DNA of 64,000 nt from Hofstenia miamia (GCA_900660155.1 CABFPE010000560.1:452103-516102), one strand, 5' to 3'. Counted from the first letter of the stretch, positions 12,664 to 26,220 are shown. The notes: generated from the letters alone by a model not told the origin. Translations and numbers: made by a program.

Positions 12664-13573
12664 CACACATCGGCTGAAAATAACGTTTGTAATAAAATTG
12701 TGGCAAACTCATCAAAAAGGCATGAGAGAAATCTAAGGTGGGCTTCAATCATTCGCACAAGGAATATTATTCATGATTTTAGTTCTTAATGTGAAAATTT
12801 TGAACACCAAAAAATAACGATGTAAATTTTCATAAAAATTTAATCAAATATTCTGTTTATTCACAAAAACTTCCTCAATAAATTATGTACGCAACAAAGC
12901 GCATATATCAGTTGTTATAATAATACGAGTAAAAAACATTAATTTATTTATATTTTTACCACAATGTATTTGTAAATTTCACCAAAGGTAGAACCTTGAC
13001 TTATACTGAAAATGTATAGATTTGCATAAATATACTTTTATATCTTGCAATTTGTTTAGTAATACAAATTTTTTGATTTCCTCTACTATTATCCTTAAAT
13101 ATATACCGCGTACTACGAATTTGCTCAATCATGAAAAGTCATTGGTCTATACCTATAATTTTTAAAACATTTACGTATGTTATTGCATTTCTCCTAGTAT
13201 TTTACCGCATATTAAATTTTATTTTGTCCGCGTGCACCCTTTTCAATACCGTCTTTCTCACAAAAACTGACTAGATACAGAAGTCTAATGCTTAAAATAA
13301 TTAGTTACTTGTTGAGAAGCACACCCTATCAGAAATTTAAAAAATACTGCTGATATTTTACATTACATAAATCTGTAAAAGTACACAATTACAAAATAAA
13401 CTATTGCCAAATTCATAGCAGTTGGGCATTTACATTAAAATTAAAATTTCAATATTTTAAGCCAAAATGTTTAACTTAGTTTAAATGATTTAAAAATAAA
13501 GCAACCATTAAAAATATCTGCTAAATTAACCAACTGTTGAGGATTCAACACTTCTGGTACTTCAAATACAGAG
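12662..13573. other. AT-rich stretch, nothing recognised
   Basis: Short frames only. A word near 13091 (AAATATATACC...AATTTG) resembles 54391-54420, a weak sign of a shared old repeat. Confidence 0.45.
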
Positions 13574-13581
13574 GCTAAAAC

Positions 13582-14470
13582 GGTTGGTACATTTTTTGAC
13601 TGCTTAAATATCGCAAAACGAACTACAAAAATTCAAAACGACTGCATGAATATTGATATAGAATTTGTAACCAGGGTGATTAAAGTAAAATTATTTAATT
13701 ATTAACCAATTGAAATTACTATTTGTATTGGAATAATATTGTGATTTAGTAGTGTTGTAAAACAAATCATAGCCAATAAACTTAGCATAGATTGGCACAC
13801 ATTGAACGGCAGATGCTACAATATTATATGTTCACTAAGAACTCCTTTTTAAACCATATTGAGTAAAATTGTGCCTTTACATAAAATTTTTTATCCTACG
13901 TCTATGATGCTGTCTTTGGTAAATTATGTAGTGAGCTAGGATCAAAACATTTATATGGATACATATCAAACTAAAATCCCAGATCTGAACCTGTGAAATT
14001 GGATTCAAATTATTTATTGTTGTTTAAACATGTTCTGTATCTAAATAGTCTACTTTCAAATAATAAAGCAGCTCTTTCATTGTATAAGGAAGTGACAATT
14101 CTTGTACTTTGGCTGAGTTGCTAGATGCTCTTTAACTTCATTTAAAGAATGAATGGTAAGTATATTTTGTGGACATTAAATAATTTGAATGTATCTAGAA
14201 CAACAACTTAGAAGTTGGCAGCACTTTCACATCAGCCCTGAGCAATTCATATCTCATCATTAATTCCAATAAGAAGAATAATAAAATATAAATGATTTCT
14301 AAAAAAGCTTGTTCTTTTTGAAATCTTTAATAAATTAAAGTTATGTCCCTTTTCTGTTGTCCCATACAAGTCTATTGTACACATTATATGTAATTGCAAT
14401 ATTCATGCAGTCGTTTTGAATTTTTGTAGTTTGTTTTGTGATATTTGCACAGTCAAAAAATGTACCAACC
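13582..14470. mobile_element. 889-bp non-autonomous DNA transposon, 8-9 bp target duplication
   Basis: The ends are inverted: GGTTGGTACATTTTTTGACT at the left and its near-perfect reverse complement at the right, with similarity for about 75 bp (up to GACTGCATGAATATTG). The flanks read GGCTAAAAC (13573-13581) and AGCTAAAAC (14471-14479), an 8-bp duplication with one further near-match. There is no coding capacity, so it would depend on a transposase in trans. The TSD length allows hAT, Merlin or Mutator-like families; I do not choose. Confidence 0.8.
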
Positions 14471-14492
14471 AGCTAAAACAGCTTCTTCCAAG

Positions 14493-14847
14493 CAGGGTTT
14501 TCAAGTCGAGTTCAAGTTACTCATGCCAAGTTTGAGTTATTAAGTTTCAAGTTTGAGTTCAAGTAATTTTTTAAATGAAATTCCGAGTTCAATAGTGTTT
14601 TTTTCTAATTCCGAGTTTTTTAGGGTAAAAAAACATTTATTTTACAATAATTCTAAGCTAAAAAATGTTTTTGTTATTGTTAAGAAAATTGATACTTAAA
14701 GAATTTAATTTTTACGCTATTTTCGAGTGGATTTTTGAACAAGTTCAAGTTTTGATGATTTCTCTTCTGAGTTTTTCCAATTGAGTTTTGCGAGCTTATT
14801 CAAGTTCAAGTTCTTAACATTCTGATTCTGAGTACTCGAAAGCCCTG
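14493..14847. mobile_element. 355-bp hAT-type MITE
   Basis: It begins CAGGGTTTTCAAGTCGAG and ends with the inverted form of CAGGGCTTTCGAGTACTC. The flanks CTTCCAAG (14485-14492) and CTTGCAAG (14848-14855) form an 8-bp target duplication with one mismatch. CAGGG ends plus an 8-bp duplication are characteristic of hAT elements. The interior is filled with GAGTTCAAGTT words and has no open frame. It lies 22 bp after the preceding transposon. Confidence 0.8.
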
Positions 14848-14855
14848 CTTGCAAG

Positions 14856-17800
14856 AACTATAGTAATGAAGGGTTGGTACTTTTTATCAACATACGAAAT
14901 CTTGAAACTGACATAGGGAACTTTGAGATCAACATAGAAAATCGTGATGACAATATGAACAAAATTTTAGCATGAATGAGGTATACATATCAATTACCAA
15001 GTCATACCAAGTCTGGGTGCTTTTTAACTATGCAGTTGGAAAGATAGAAACACATAATTTGTAAATAAAAGATAAGTTAAAATAAGTAAGTGAACAATTC
15101 ATGGATATTTATACAAATGAATATAGGTGTGAATTGACTTTGAAAAATGGTAGTGTCTTTTTTTGGTGAGTGTTACTTTTGTGAGATAGTTCGTTAAATC
15201 AGTATAAATCCAAATGAGTTTCTCTGGACTTATATCAATTCTAAGCTTTATCTAAGGTGTTTGTATCCACATGCTATTGTTGATGTGGTTTTATTGTTAA
15301 CTCAGTTGATTTTAGCATTGATTCTTGTGTTTGCAATGCAGTTGTAGATTGCTTTTCTACCTCAATGGCTTCAATATGTATTCTCTCTTCCCATCATTTT
15401 TGTACTTTATAGTAGTGGATATTGTATTGTAGGAACATTCTGAATAATTTTTAATGTGGTAGTTATACAGAATTTCATTTTTAATAACAAGTAGGCACTA
15501 TAATGATCTATCATAATAATTAGCTGTGGATTGAGGTACCTGTTCTGCAGATGCTTTGTAGAGAGAGGAGCAAATTTATTGGTAAGTGTGACATATGTGG
15601 TTTCACTTGTAACTATCCACGTGAATTTCCTTATGTTGTCTAAAACTATGTGAACATACTGAGACACAATTGCCAGTTTGTTGTTAATTAGCATAATTGG
15701 TAGTGTACCCAAAAGGTTTTCATGATTTATTATTTTTGTATAATACTTTTCAAATGTTGTAGGAAGTTTTGTGTTTATTGTTGGAGGCCATAAGATTAGG
15801 AGTTATTGATAAAAAACACCAGTATTAGAGATCATATAAAGATTGCAGATGCAAAGCTCTTCAAGAAAGGGAATGATTTAGATGGTAAATATCCTTTATG
15901 TTCTTTCATGTCTGTTAGAACAAACTATGCAGAAAGTAAATTACATAGCAGACATGCTACTGATAGAGCATCAGTCAGATTATTCTCAAACAGACACTTC
16001 TGATTTCAATAAAGATTCATTTGAGCTATATTTTTTCTTATAGATGGTATTCTACAATTCAATAAAAGTTCTTATCATATCTTAATTCCAAGCATAATTA
16101 CATTTTGACTGTGCATTAAATCCAAATTTGAAAGCACTGGATTTGTACTTGTGGTCATCACAATAAAGTGAAGCAACATGTGCAACAGGTAAAAATGGTG
16201 CTCACAACACTCTGAGAGCTGAAGACAAATTTCCCTCCAGTTCATTCACTAAGAAGTGCTGAATACCTCAGATATGAGTAGACAGAATTTGGTGACAAAA
16301 GATCTTTAATTAGTGATTTTGCACCACACATTGCTAAGCATCATCTTGACAATTTCCCTTATTTATGACATAATGTCAAAGCATTGGTGCTTTGCAATTT
16401 TTTGCCTACATATCTAACTCCATTTAAAACATGCATCAACCTGACTATCTCAAAAAATAGATCAATATCAACAGTGATGTTGTTGGAAATTGAAGGAAAT
16501 ATTATTGAATATTTACTATGAGTTGCTCAAAAACCTTAGTTGTTTCTCTTATTATTTCAATATGTGGTGTTACAATATTTTTTATCTTTTTCAAAATCAT
16601 GAACTTAACATGTTAGGTTACTTTTGGCTGCTAATAATTTGTTGCAAAAATGTCAACAATTTATGAGGCACTCCATAAAACATCTTAATCAAAATTGGTG
16701 TTTAGCCATAGCACAGACATTGAAAATTATTACCTTATGAAATTATCATCATAATTTATCCTGTTTTTTGTCATTATGATTAAACACTTAATATGATCAA
16801 TATATGTGCTCATCAATATATTTATGATAAATATCATGAAAATGTCTTGTTCACTGATTCTGAGACTAAATTGTTGCATTTCTCTACTGTTATTTATAGT
16901 TAAATATGTGAATAGGCCAGTGGTTATTTAAAATTGCATTTGGTTTAGTTATGACTTGGTTTTTCAATAGAGCAAATTCCAATTTTCCTGACTCAAATAA
17001 TTTTTTTTTAAAAAAAAAACTCATTTTAAGATTTTTAATTCAAAACTACAACAAATCAAATTTTTTTTCAGTTTTTTAAGTTTACTGACAATAATACTCC
17101 AGAAAAGGCTCTGTATGTTTGTTAATGTTTCTTGTTATTGAGCAAAATGTATCAGTGCAGACGTATTCAAAGACTGTATGCATAAGAAAGTTCTTGCAAT
17201 AACAATTATTTTTACACAATTCTGATTAAAATATATATATTATTATACTATTATAACTATTTCCAATGAATTGCAGCTATTTGTTCTTTTCTATTAGGGC
17301 TGATTTGAGTAGTGATTAGTAATTGTGAACCAAATTTGGTTACATCACAAAAACCTGTGGTTTCCATTTTTTCCTATGATGAGAATCATTTGCCATAATA
17401 TATTTTTGCTATTGCTTTGAATTTAGTTTTAGAGAACCATTTATTCAGATTTAGCTTTGTGATTTTGCATAGGTCTACTATTGAATTTGAGCTGAAGTTT
17501 GAACAGATTTATAACAATGACTATTGGAATAGGTAAAGTGGCATAGCTCATTTTTACCCATGGCTTGATCAGGCATTTTCTAATTTTTAGAGCATGTGTT
17601 TGTTTGATTTTCAATTAAATGATTGATTCAGTCAAAATGTTTTTAGTGAAATTTGTCATAAATATTTATTTTCCATATCTAGCATAGTTGAATGTTATTT
17701 TAAATCAATTATATCCAGGTGCAACTACAAAGGAAAAAAATAGCAGAGAGTGCTAGAAATCAAACATGCCTCATTCACACTATTAGTGTTCAGTGCAGCA

Positions 17801-18783
17801 GGTGGTGCATTATCACTCACTGATTAATTTTTAAAACAACTTTGTGGTTTAATCTCAGAGAAAAGACATACTGATTATTCCACAACCTGCAATTGGATAA
17901 GGTGCAAACTTGGATTCTCCTTTCTATGAAGCATGATCCTCTGCATTTGTGGAGCTAGACAACACCCTGCAGTTTTGAGAATTGGAGTTGAGCATCACTT
18001 AGCTGGAGCCAGCCATTACCTGAAATGACACCAATCATTTTGATTTGATCTAGGGTTATGGATAATGGTCTTTTCCTTTCTTTAAATTGATTAAAAGGAT
18101 GTAATATCAGTTTGTTATTTGTATTGTAAAATTATTTAATAATTTAAAACTGAATGATGAACAGATGCCAGACATCAAACCAGCTTGGGAAAAGGCATGT
18201 GAATTTATTAATTTCATCACAAAAGTGAACAACCTTATTTGCTAATTTAATATTGTGATTGTGTTAAAATTTTTGAAATGTTGATTTTGTAAATCTAAAT
18301 GCTTTGTTTTTTGATTTATTTATAATAAAATATTTCTTATCTTATATTTGTATGAAGAGACTCACTTTGACAAAGTTTTCATAAAGGTTGGTCAAGATGA
18401 TATATTCAGGAATATTACAGACTATGAAGAAAGACTCTGAAATAATTGAAAAAGTCAAACTCCAATTTAAGCACTGACATATCTTCTTTATTGACATTGT
18501 GTGATTTTCACACATTAAATATAGACATAATCAGGAAGTACTATACAACTTTAACAAAACTAAAAATATTCTAAAATTTAATGTGCACAACTTATTTTCT
18601 TTAGGCCCACAACAAACAAGTTAACAATTATTTACAAAAGGTGGCATTCACTTTTCTAGAATTGGGCTGGCCACATTTGTTCAATCCTTGAAAGACTTCT
18701 TTGGCAAAAAATCTCACCCTATTGCATTGACCCACACATCTAATGCTGAAATTTTGCAATGACAGTTTTCTGCACAACAAAAT
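14856..18783. other. 3.9-kb AT-rich, CpG-free stretch without recognised genes
   Basis: Frames of about 65-100 codons exist (15407-15712 minus, 15806-16003 plus) but show no family motif. From about 16.0 kb CpG nearly disappears. A GC-richer patch at 17720-18060 has CAGCAGGTGGTGCA and CTGCAG words; I could not assign it. Confidence 0.5.
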
Positions 18784-19245
18784 ATGCTGCACCCACAGCA
18801 ACAGAGTAATTACATCAATTTCTCATCATATGCAAACATTGCCTCTACTCCAATGAACACAGCAATTACCCCACATGAGGTCAGCCACATTCAACATATA
18901 ATTAACAATGTTAGGATTTTTAAAGTTTATAATTGTAAATCTTGTATTTCTCAAACTATTGCTAGCAAATTTTCTCTATCACAAGAAGCAACCTAGTGTA
19001 AGAAATTATCTAAAAATCATTTTAAATTTCTCTTTGCTATTATCTAGTGTTTCACTAACCATGCCCTCATTTTCCCACAAGATGCCAAATATCAAGAAAA
19101 ATACATTCATAGGAGATTCAATAATACTAATAGCACACAATTGCTTCTAAGTGTTACTAACATTGTTTATGCTGTTTTGTTAGCAAAAATTATTTCAATT
19201 CTACTAATGATAGGTGGCATTGAATCAAACCCAGGATAATAAATG
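18784..19245 (+). mobile_element. LINE fragment ending in a 2A-like motif
   Basis: A continuous frame from about 19050 to 19239 ends in the words ILLMIGGIESNPG. This matches the D/G-x-E-x-NPG-P signature of 2A-like sequences that sit at the N-terminus of ORF2 in some CR1/L2-type LINEs, where they cause ribosome skipping or act as signal-like segments. An upstream frame (18784-18993) has CKSC and Gln/Asn-rich segments that may be from the same element. No endonuclease follows; a solo LTR begins about 290 bp later. Confidence 0.5.
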
Positions 19246-19527
19246 TGGTAGTCAATAATGTATCTATTGAAAATGCATTTTTTCAGTATATTCTAGTAAA
19301 TATAAATCCTATACATGTACTTATGAATTTTGTTCAGTATTTTTCTTAAGAAATGCACAGTAGTGTAGCACACAAGGTTCTAGACAAAGGTTTGGACAAG
19401 AATTACATCACCCTACATTGTAGCAAAATAATGTGCTCCTCTATTATTTGAAGTTCTGCCTTTCTAGGAAAAGAGATACACATGTTTTTGCATATTCCAA
19501 TCTGACCACATAAGTATTGAAAAATAA

Positions 19528-20442
19528 TGTAGCATCATCCAAACAAATCTAAAAGTTGCAAACATTGAACTAAGATGAGAATAAGATCAAAGAGATGATG
19601 ATTAGAAATATTGTAATTAGATCAATTAGATTAATTTAAATTCATTTGTATTATGCAAGCAAGAAACAATGTGTCAAAAATAAGAGATTAGTATTGATCA
19701 AGCTAAACAAATCATGTTTAGTAGTGGTCTGGATCCATCAACAAGATTGATTCTAAGGTCTTTCTGCCAGACCATGAAAGTGCACTTAAGTAAGGTGTAG
19801 GAGTTTTTCTCTCATTTAGCAAACTAGTGATCACTTAATACATGTATTAAAATGGTTGGATGACCAAAACTTAGGTAATATATTAATATTGTTTTAGATC
19901 CAAATTAGTGACCCATAAGTGACTGATAAATTGACTGAATATGTATTAATTTATAAATGTAGCTTAGGGAGCTGCTCAATACTAATACATTTTTTAAAGC
20001 CAATATATTTTGGTAATGGCTACATGTAACATTAATTAAGCAGCTAGTAACAAGTCAGGTTACAAACAAATGAAGCACTTTTACAAAGCAGAGTTTAAGT
20101 TGAATTGTGTCATGTCTTGAGTATGCACTGAGCTAGGATATGGTACACATAAACTGTATTGATGAGCTGAGATGTGGAACTCACCCAATTGAATCATCAA
20201 AGGATTGACAAAACTGGACGTGGAGATCAGCTTCAGGCAGATGCCCATTATCAATCATTGGAGAAATTGCTGCATGGCTCAATAACCTAAATAGTGAACC
20301 ATTAAATCTAGTTATATTAGGTTAACAGAAATAAAAGCTAAAGCAGTATCTAGTTTAGTAAATCCCTACCCACAAAAATTATGACTAATGTTGTACAGTA
20401 ACAAAAGATAAACAGTAATGATGCCTTGTAGAGGATGTTACA
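19528..20442 (-). repeat. Solo LTR, family 2 (copy 1), 4-bp target duplication
   Basis: In minus orientation it begins TGTAACATCCTC and ends GATGATGCTACA, matching the copies at 42525, 46827 and 48515. It is 915 bp long, shorter than the 1.12-1.16 kb of the others. The flanks are ATAA on both sides (19524-19527 and 20443-20446). TG...CA ends, 4-bp duplication and no internal region mark a solo LTR. The copy is old and CpG-poor compared with the 42525 copy. Confidence 0.8.
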
Positions 20443-20446
20443 ATAA

Positions 20447-21870
20447 TGAAGGTGAATTGATTTTTATACTTTACATGAGAAAGTTTTAAACTCTTATCTC
20501 ATATATTTTTGCAACTTGCTAATCTGCAAAGCAAATTAAATTGCAATTTTATGCCAATTTGTATTTAATTTAGGCTGTGGGTTGGAGCATGATTTTAAGA
20601 ATTGGTTGGGAAAGCCCATTTTTAAATTTCTTCATGTCTACTTACATGTATAAATTGTCTTGATATAAAATATTATATGCAAATATTTTATTATTCAGAG
20701 ATGTGTGTCTCATTTTTACATAATAATTTTGCCTAAAATTATTCCACATAGCAGCATACTGCCTCTAAATTGGCCCATAAACATTTAAACATTGCAATAT
20801 GTTTATATTAGATGTCAATAAATTTCCTACAAATTACAGAATTTTATTAAATCAAACATTTATTAAGTCATTTACTAAATATTTATTAGAACATGTCTCA
20901 ATATAAGAACCTGAAAGGATGCATTTTTTATAATAGTCTGAAACTTTATTTGAAAATGGTGAGATATTTTTATTGTTTATTATAAATTGGGATTCTCTAA
21001 TTGCATAAAAGCTGAATTTCGTTTTTTTGCAGCTACTTAGTATGCAATAAATTTTTTTTATAAACTAGCAGAAGAAATGTGAACAAAAAGATAACCTATT
21101 TGAATTACACAAATTTTTTCTACTAGATTATCATATAAGCATCATCTTAGTTCATGAAATTTATATTGAAAAAAAGTTTCCTAATTATAGCTAATTTAAA
21201 AACAAAGTGAAATTTTTTTTTTAAAAAATTTTGAGTATTATTCATGCAAATCATTGTTCTAAAGAAATTAAAAATTGGTGAAAATTATTTGCCAGATAGC
21301 AACTTCAATAGATCATCCTGATTTTGGGGTGGCTATTTTCTATCCAATGCTATATGTTTGACAAAATTGACTTTCTAAAGTTAAGATTAGGAATGAAAAT
21401 GGCCAGTCAAATATAATCTTCACTGTGTTTTCCATAATAAAGCTTTATCAATTATTAAAATGTGGAACAATTGAAATAGCTAATGATGAACAATCACAGA
21501 CTGCACATATTGAATCATGATGAAATTGCATTAACTCAGTTAAATTATATGATGATTATTGAATCTGGCCATTAATTGAAACATGTCAGCCAAACCACAT
21601 TGCCAAAGCATAATTTGCATCTCCAAAACTTTTATTATAATGATCATATAAAAACATTATCTAGAGAGGTGTTGCATGAAGCATTGAGGCAGGTTCACTC
21701 TAGATTCATTCAAGAAGTTGTCATAATCTTCCCAGAAAATGAATTTGTTGTTTTTTGGATAAATATGGTTGACATGCTTTAATTCATCTGGAAACACAAT
21801 AATTGAGTAAGACGTTTTGAATTGCAAAACTTAAAATTTTTTATATTATCAGACATTTCACTTTTGAAAA
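20447..21870. other. AT-rich stretch without recognised features
   Basis: A 68-codon open frame at 21576-21782 has no recognised motif. Otherwise only AT-rich sequence and T runs. Confidence 0.45.
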
Positions 21871-21879
21871 CATTATTGC

Positions 21880-22690
21880 CCCAAGCCAAAGTCCGGAAGT
21901 TCAAAGAAGACCTCCAAAACTTCCCAGTCAGCTCTTGAGTGCATTCAAAGCGGAATTCTATTAAGATTTCAGAAGAACTTCTCCATGAATGGGCTGATGG
22001 TCACCTCGTAAGGCAAAAAGTGTGTGAAACATCCTGAATAAGTACTCAATTTGGGACTTTTAGGGCACACAAGAAGTCATTCTTAAACTCAAAGCAAAGA
22101 TTACTTTGAATGAGGTGCGAGAAGTTGATGAGAGACAATTCATCTGAACATTTGTCTAATGTTAAGATTTGAGATGAGTCAAGATTTGAGTTATACTCAT
22201 TAACAAGAATTTTGATAAAAAGACCAACTGTGCAGAAGTTCAAATTCCTGCCTCAATTTACTTCAGGGACCATGAAGTATGGTGGCAACTCTGTCATGGT
22301 ATGGGTTGCAATTTAGAAGCATGGCCTTCAAAAGATTGTTCACATCAATGGTACTCTCTGGATTCTACAGAAGGAAATCTTGCCACTTCTTACAAGTGAT
22401 TGAATATATCAGCAGTATGTTGCTCTATGTCATACCTTAAAAGAAATTGAAAACAGCTTCCACAATAAGAGAATTGCTATCCTTGCTTACTGGCCTGGTC
22501 AATCTCCAGACCTTAATCCTAAAAATATTTGGAAAGAGGGCAAACTTTTCACACTGAAGACAAGCTGTGGAGCACAATAATGAAAGAATTCTATGCAATT
22601 CCCAACAGCTTTATTGAAAGACATTTTGCTTCAATCCATGATCACCTTAAAGCTGTTATTCACTCAAAGAGATACTCTACAAAATATTAG
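21880..22690 (+). mobile_element. Dead Tc1-type transposon (transposase pseudogene)
   Basis: Tc1/mariner transposases cut and paste DNA through a DDE/D nuclease. The strand reads in order KYGGNSVMVWVAI near 22276, HINGTLWILQKEILPLL near 22342, a YVALCHTLKEIE stretch near 22420 and AYWPGQSPDLNP near 22490. These are the hallmark blocks of the Tc1 catalytic domain; WPGQSPDLNP just before the last acidic residue is decisive. Upstream, around 21885-21980, a GSSKKTSKT-like stretch suits the N-terminal DNA-binding region. The frame carries several stops (for example after VWVAI and after LLTSD) and a shift after NP, so it is inactive. I saw no clear terminal inverted repeats or TA duplication, and element ends are therefore approximate. 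Confidence 0.8.
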
Positions 22691-23565
22691 AAGAAAGAAT
22701 TTCATTGCTAAGTATTTATATTGAGTCAATTTTAATTTTTTTTTTGATTTGCTCATTTGTTAAATTTTTTTCAGATGGCCTGATACATTTTTCCAATACA
22801 AGTTTTCTAATTTTGATTAAAAATTAATAGCCAATTGTTATTCTACATATTTTATGGTATTAAATATACAGATCTTGCCTTCTTAGTCAAAGTAACAATT
22901 AGTTATAATTTTACGCACACTCTATCCAATACATTATCATTATTTATTCAGAATAGCAAGTTGGTCAAATACATATTTTCAGTACTGTATTAGGTCCACT
23001 AAGTAATACAAATTGTTTGTTAGTAAGAGTAACTATTGTACATCTGATTTCCTATGCCCATAAAAATACAATGTCAAAATTTTCTTTGTTTGAAATTATA
23101 TATTTTAAGGCCCCAGCTCAATGCCCATGTAATAGGAACCTAACAAAATATCAAGTCCACACATTCAAGTAATCCCACTGCTAATTAATAAATTTTTAAC
23201 AATTAATTAATTATTGTATACTTAATAGCTATTCTGAGCAAACATAACTGAGAAAATCAAGATTTTATGATTTAATTAGGAATGTCAGTTTTTCATTTTC
23301 TGCATTGTAGGAATTTTTACAAATTATATTCTTGTAATGTACTTATAATTCACGGAAATTTCTGTTGGATGTAGAATATTCTATTTAAAACTTTTTGTGA
23401 AAATTGTATTTTTGGCTTAACTAGATTACATAGATACAATACACAGTGTCCCAATTCAGGCAAAATTGATTTAAAGAAAATTTGGTCAATGTATCATTTT
23501 ACAAAATTACAATCTATCATTATATGCAAGTATGAATGAATAAACGTCAATTTTTAGAAAACACT
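22691..23565. other. AT-rich stretch, nothing recognised
   Basis: No coding motif. May contain the unseen right end of the Tc1-type element. Confidence 0.4.
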
Positions 23566-23573
23566 GTTTCCTG

Positions 23574-24879
23574 GGGTCTTTCTCTCTTCCCCCAAACTCA
23601 CTTCCCCCAAGTCTGATGTCACAAAATATTAAATACTGTTAGAGACACAATTTCAATGAAATTGCAATTAATATATTTGAATAAATATATGTATTTCTTT
23701 AAACTCTATTTTAATTAGTTTTCTATGTAGTTAAGATTGCTGAAATATGGAATTACAAGTAAATATATGTAAATATGTTCTATAATTATAAATGTTGAGG
23801 TTCACTGTTTGCATTTAGTAAACATTTAGAAATCCTTTGAAAGTCTGTTTAGATTTAAAATAGAAATTTAATTATGTTGATTATTTTTGTAGTTTGTACT
23901 TTATTGTAATAGGTAATTCTTTTTTCAGCATTAATTCATTATTTGTTTGCTAATGTTTTATTATATATCTGATAGATTTCCTAATCAGATAGTATTTGTT
24001 GTTTGTGCTGACAGACTATTCTATACTTTTTTGCAGTAATCAAGAGTTGTTTATAACTTTGAAAATATTGAATGTAATTTTTTTATATGTATTTTACTAG
24101 AATGTAGAATTAGCCTGGCAACAATGAGTGGGAGTCAGCTCTCTCATGACACCCCTGCATTAAAAGCAGTTAATACTTGAGTATATTACTCAAGGGGGAC
24201 CAGGAATTTGGAAAAATCGTAATAATACATCACATTGGTTTGCTATTTACAAATACAATACAGAAATTTATATCATCCAGGTGTTAAACAAATTACGAAT
24301 GTTTCTGATCTTTATTTGATATTGGTACACCTGCAGGTATATTATTCCAAATTTTTTCTTACAAAAATAAAGGAGCATTTCAAAAAGCAGATCTGACAGG
24401 ATTTAAACCTGTAATTTCCATATTAGAAATAGCTGTGTTGTCTTACACTACAAATCTGTAAAATACTTTTTAGAAATAGATAAGCTACCTGAAATTAGTC
24501 TGAAGTATATATGACACAGAACAAATTAGCATTTATATATTAGCTATGAATTATGAAATTATACAGCACAAGGCATGCTAATGCAATTCTTTAATCATCA
24601 GGTTAGATCTAAGCAGTGTTGGGGGTTAAAATATACATATGTAATATGTAAATAGTCAATGCTTATAATTATAGCACATATTTACATATACTTACTTGTA
24701 ATTCCATATTTCAGCAAACTTAATTACATAAAAAACTAATCAAAATAGAGTTTAAAGAAATACATATATTTATTCAAATATATAATTACAATTTCATTGA
24801 AATTGTGTCTCTAACAGTATTTAATATTTTGTGACGTCAGACTTGGGGGAAGTGAGTTTGAGAGAAGAGAGACAGACCC
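23574..24879. mobile_element. 1306-bp non-autonomous DNA transposon, perfect 8-bp target duplication
   Basis: It starts GGGTCTTTCTCTCTTC and ends with the inverted form of GGGTCTGTCTCTCTTC. The two arms are similar over about 230 bp (23574-23803 against 24640-24879), including the word CAAACTCACTTCCCCCAAGT. GTTTCCTG flanks it exactly on both sides (23566-23573 and 24880-24887). No coding frame is present inside. Long arms with an 8-bp duplication fit Mutator-like, Merlin or hAT families; the G-rich start favours the first two. A tRNA-like unit lies inside. Confidence 0.85.
24387..24458 (-). pseudogene. tRNA-like unit (tRNA pseudogene or SINE head)
   Basis: Read on the minus strand, 72 bases fold as a cloverleaf. 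The acceptor stem CAGATTT pairs with AGATCTG over 7 bp (one G-U). The D stem is GTGT/ACAC, and the T stem ACAGG/CCTGT pairs perfectly around a 7-base loop that contains a box-B-like GGTTTAAATCC. The anticodon arm is weak; a CTAATAT loop would read AAT (Ile). AT-rich loops and the altered box B suggest it is not a working gene. It may be the head of a tRNA-derived SINE caught inside the DNA transposon. Confidence 0.55.
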
Positions 24880-24887
24880 GTTTCCTG

Positions 24888-26035
24888 CACTCTATGTTCT
24901 ACTTTGCCTTTCACTAACTCCAGAGATATGTAAGTTCAATCATTAAAATTATCAATTTTAAACATGCATAATCATAATGATGGAAAAATACACAAACAAA
25001 GATTGTTGTGTATTCTAAATTTTGCTTACAGGTTGTTAGATAAAAATCATATTTATAGGTTATTCATAAATAAAAAAACCAGTGTTGTAATTGTACAATT
25101 AAGCAGTCAGTTAATGATGTAATATTATAACTGTATTATGTCATCTCATCTGCTCATCTAATCAAACTTAGAATACAAACTGCTTGCAATATTTAATATA
25201 TTCAAATATTGAACAGCAAAAACATACATTCTATAAATTGTGCTGTTAAAATCAATTCTAAATAGTTGCAATTATATTTTCTAAATTCATTAACAAGAAA
25301 CTAGTGAAGAACTTAAAGGGTTATCTAGCAAAGATGTTCACAGTTATTTGTCTTTATAAGGTTTACAAGCTTTTCAAAAATTATCCCAAATATGTTTAGA
25401 TTTATTTAGTTCACTTTTCTCTGAGAGCACATAAAATCGCTTGAAAAGTAAAGAACATAATTAGGATAAATATATTGACGGAGAAAGAGGAAAGAAATAT
25501 GGATTCCAGTCTATTTTTACCTGTAAAATTTAACTTTAAGTTTTTAGTGTTGTCTAGTTTCACATAAATGTATTCTTCAACAAATGAATATAGAAAATGA
25601 ATCTTGATAATTGTTATGACTGCATGTATTCACCAGTTGTAACAAAATTGAGTGCTCACAGGCTAAATATGTATCATCTAAGTTACTATATTTTGGTTGA
25701 TAGTTCAAATATAACAGAAAACAATATTTTTTATTTGTGCCAATTAGTAACAACTGGATTATATTACAGTTTGCTGCAGTGACTAAATATGCAGTTTTTA
25801 CAATATCCATATTTATATGAGTGGTCATTATTTTCCTAAATTCTTTCTATTGAAATGATAATATTATTTCTTCATGACTATTTGCACATTCATTTGCAAA
25901 TATTGATCCAAAATCCAACTAAAACTTTACTATATGTACATAATTGAATAAATTGTTTGATGTAACTCATTTAACACATATACTATAAGTAGTGACTTAG
26001 GCTTGGATCAATTTAAGTTCTGTTGGTGATTCCAT
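24888..26035. other. AT-rich stretch, no gene seen
   Basis: The frames around 25577-25828 on both strands overlap each other and have no motif. Confidence 0.5.
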
Positions 26036-26220
26036 GCAAAAAGAAATGAAATGTATGAAACAGGATCAGAAGGTAGCAGATTTTATGAAGACATCCTACA
26101 TCAATACAATGGACCATGAGAAACCAGATACTCAGTATGGAGAAACTGAAGATTCAATTGATTAAACATGATCAAAAGATTAGCATGCAGCAAATTGTTT
26201 TTGTATTATAAGCAATCATT

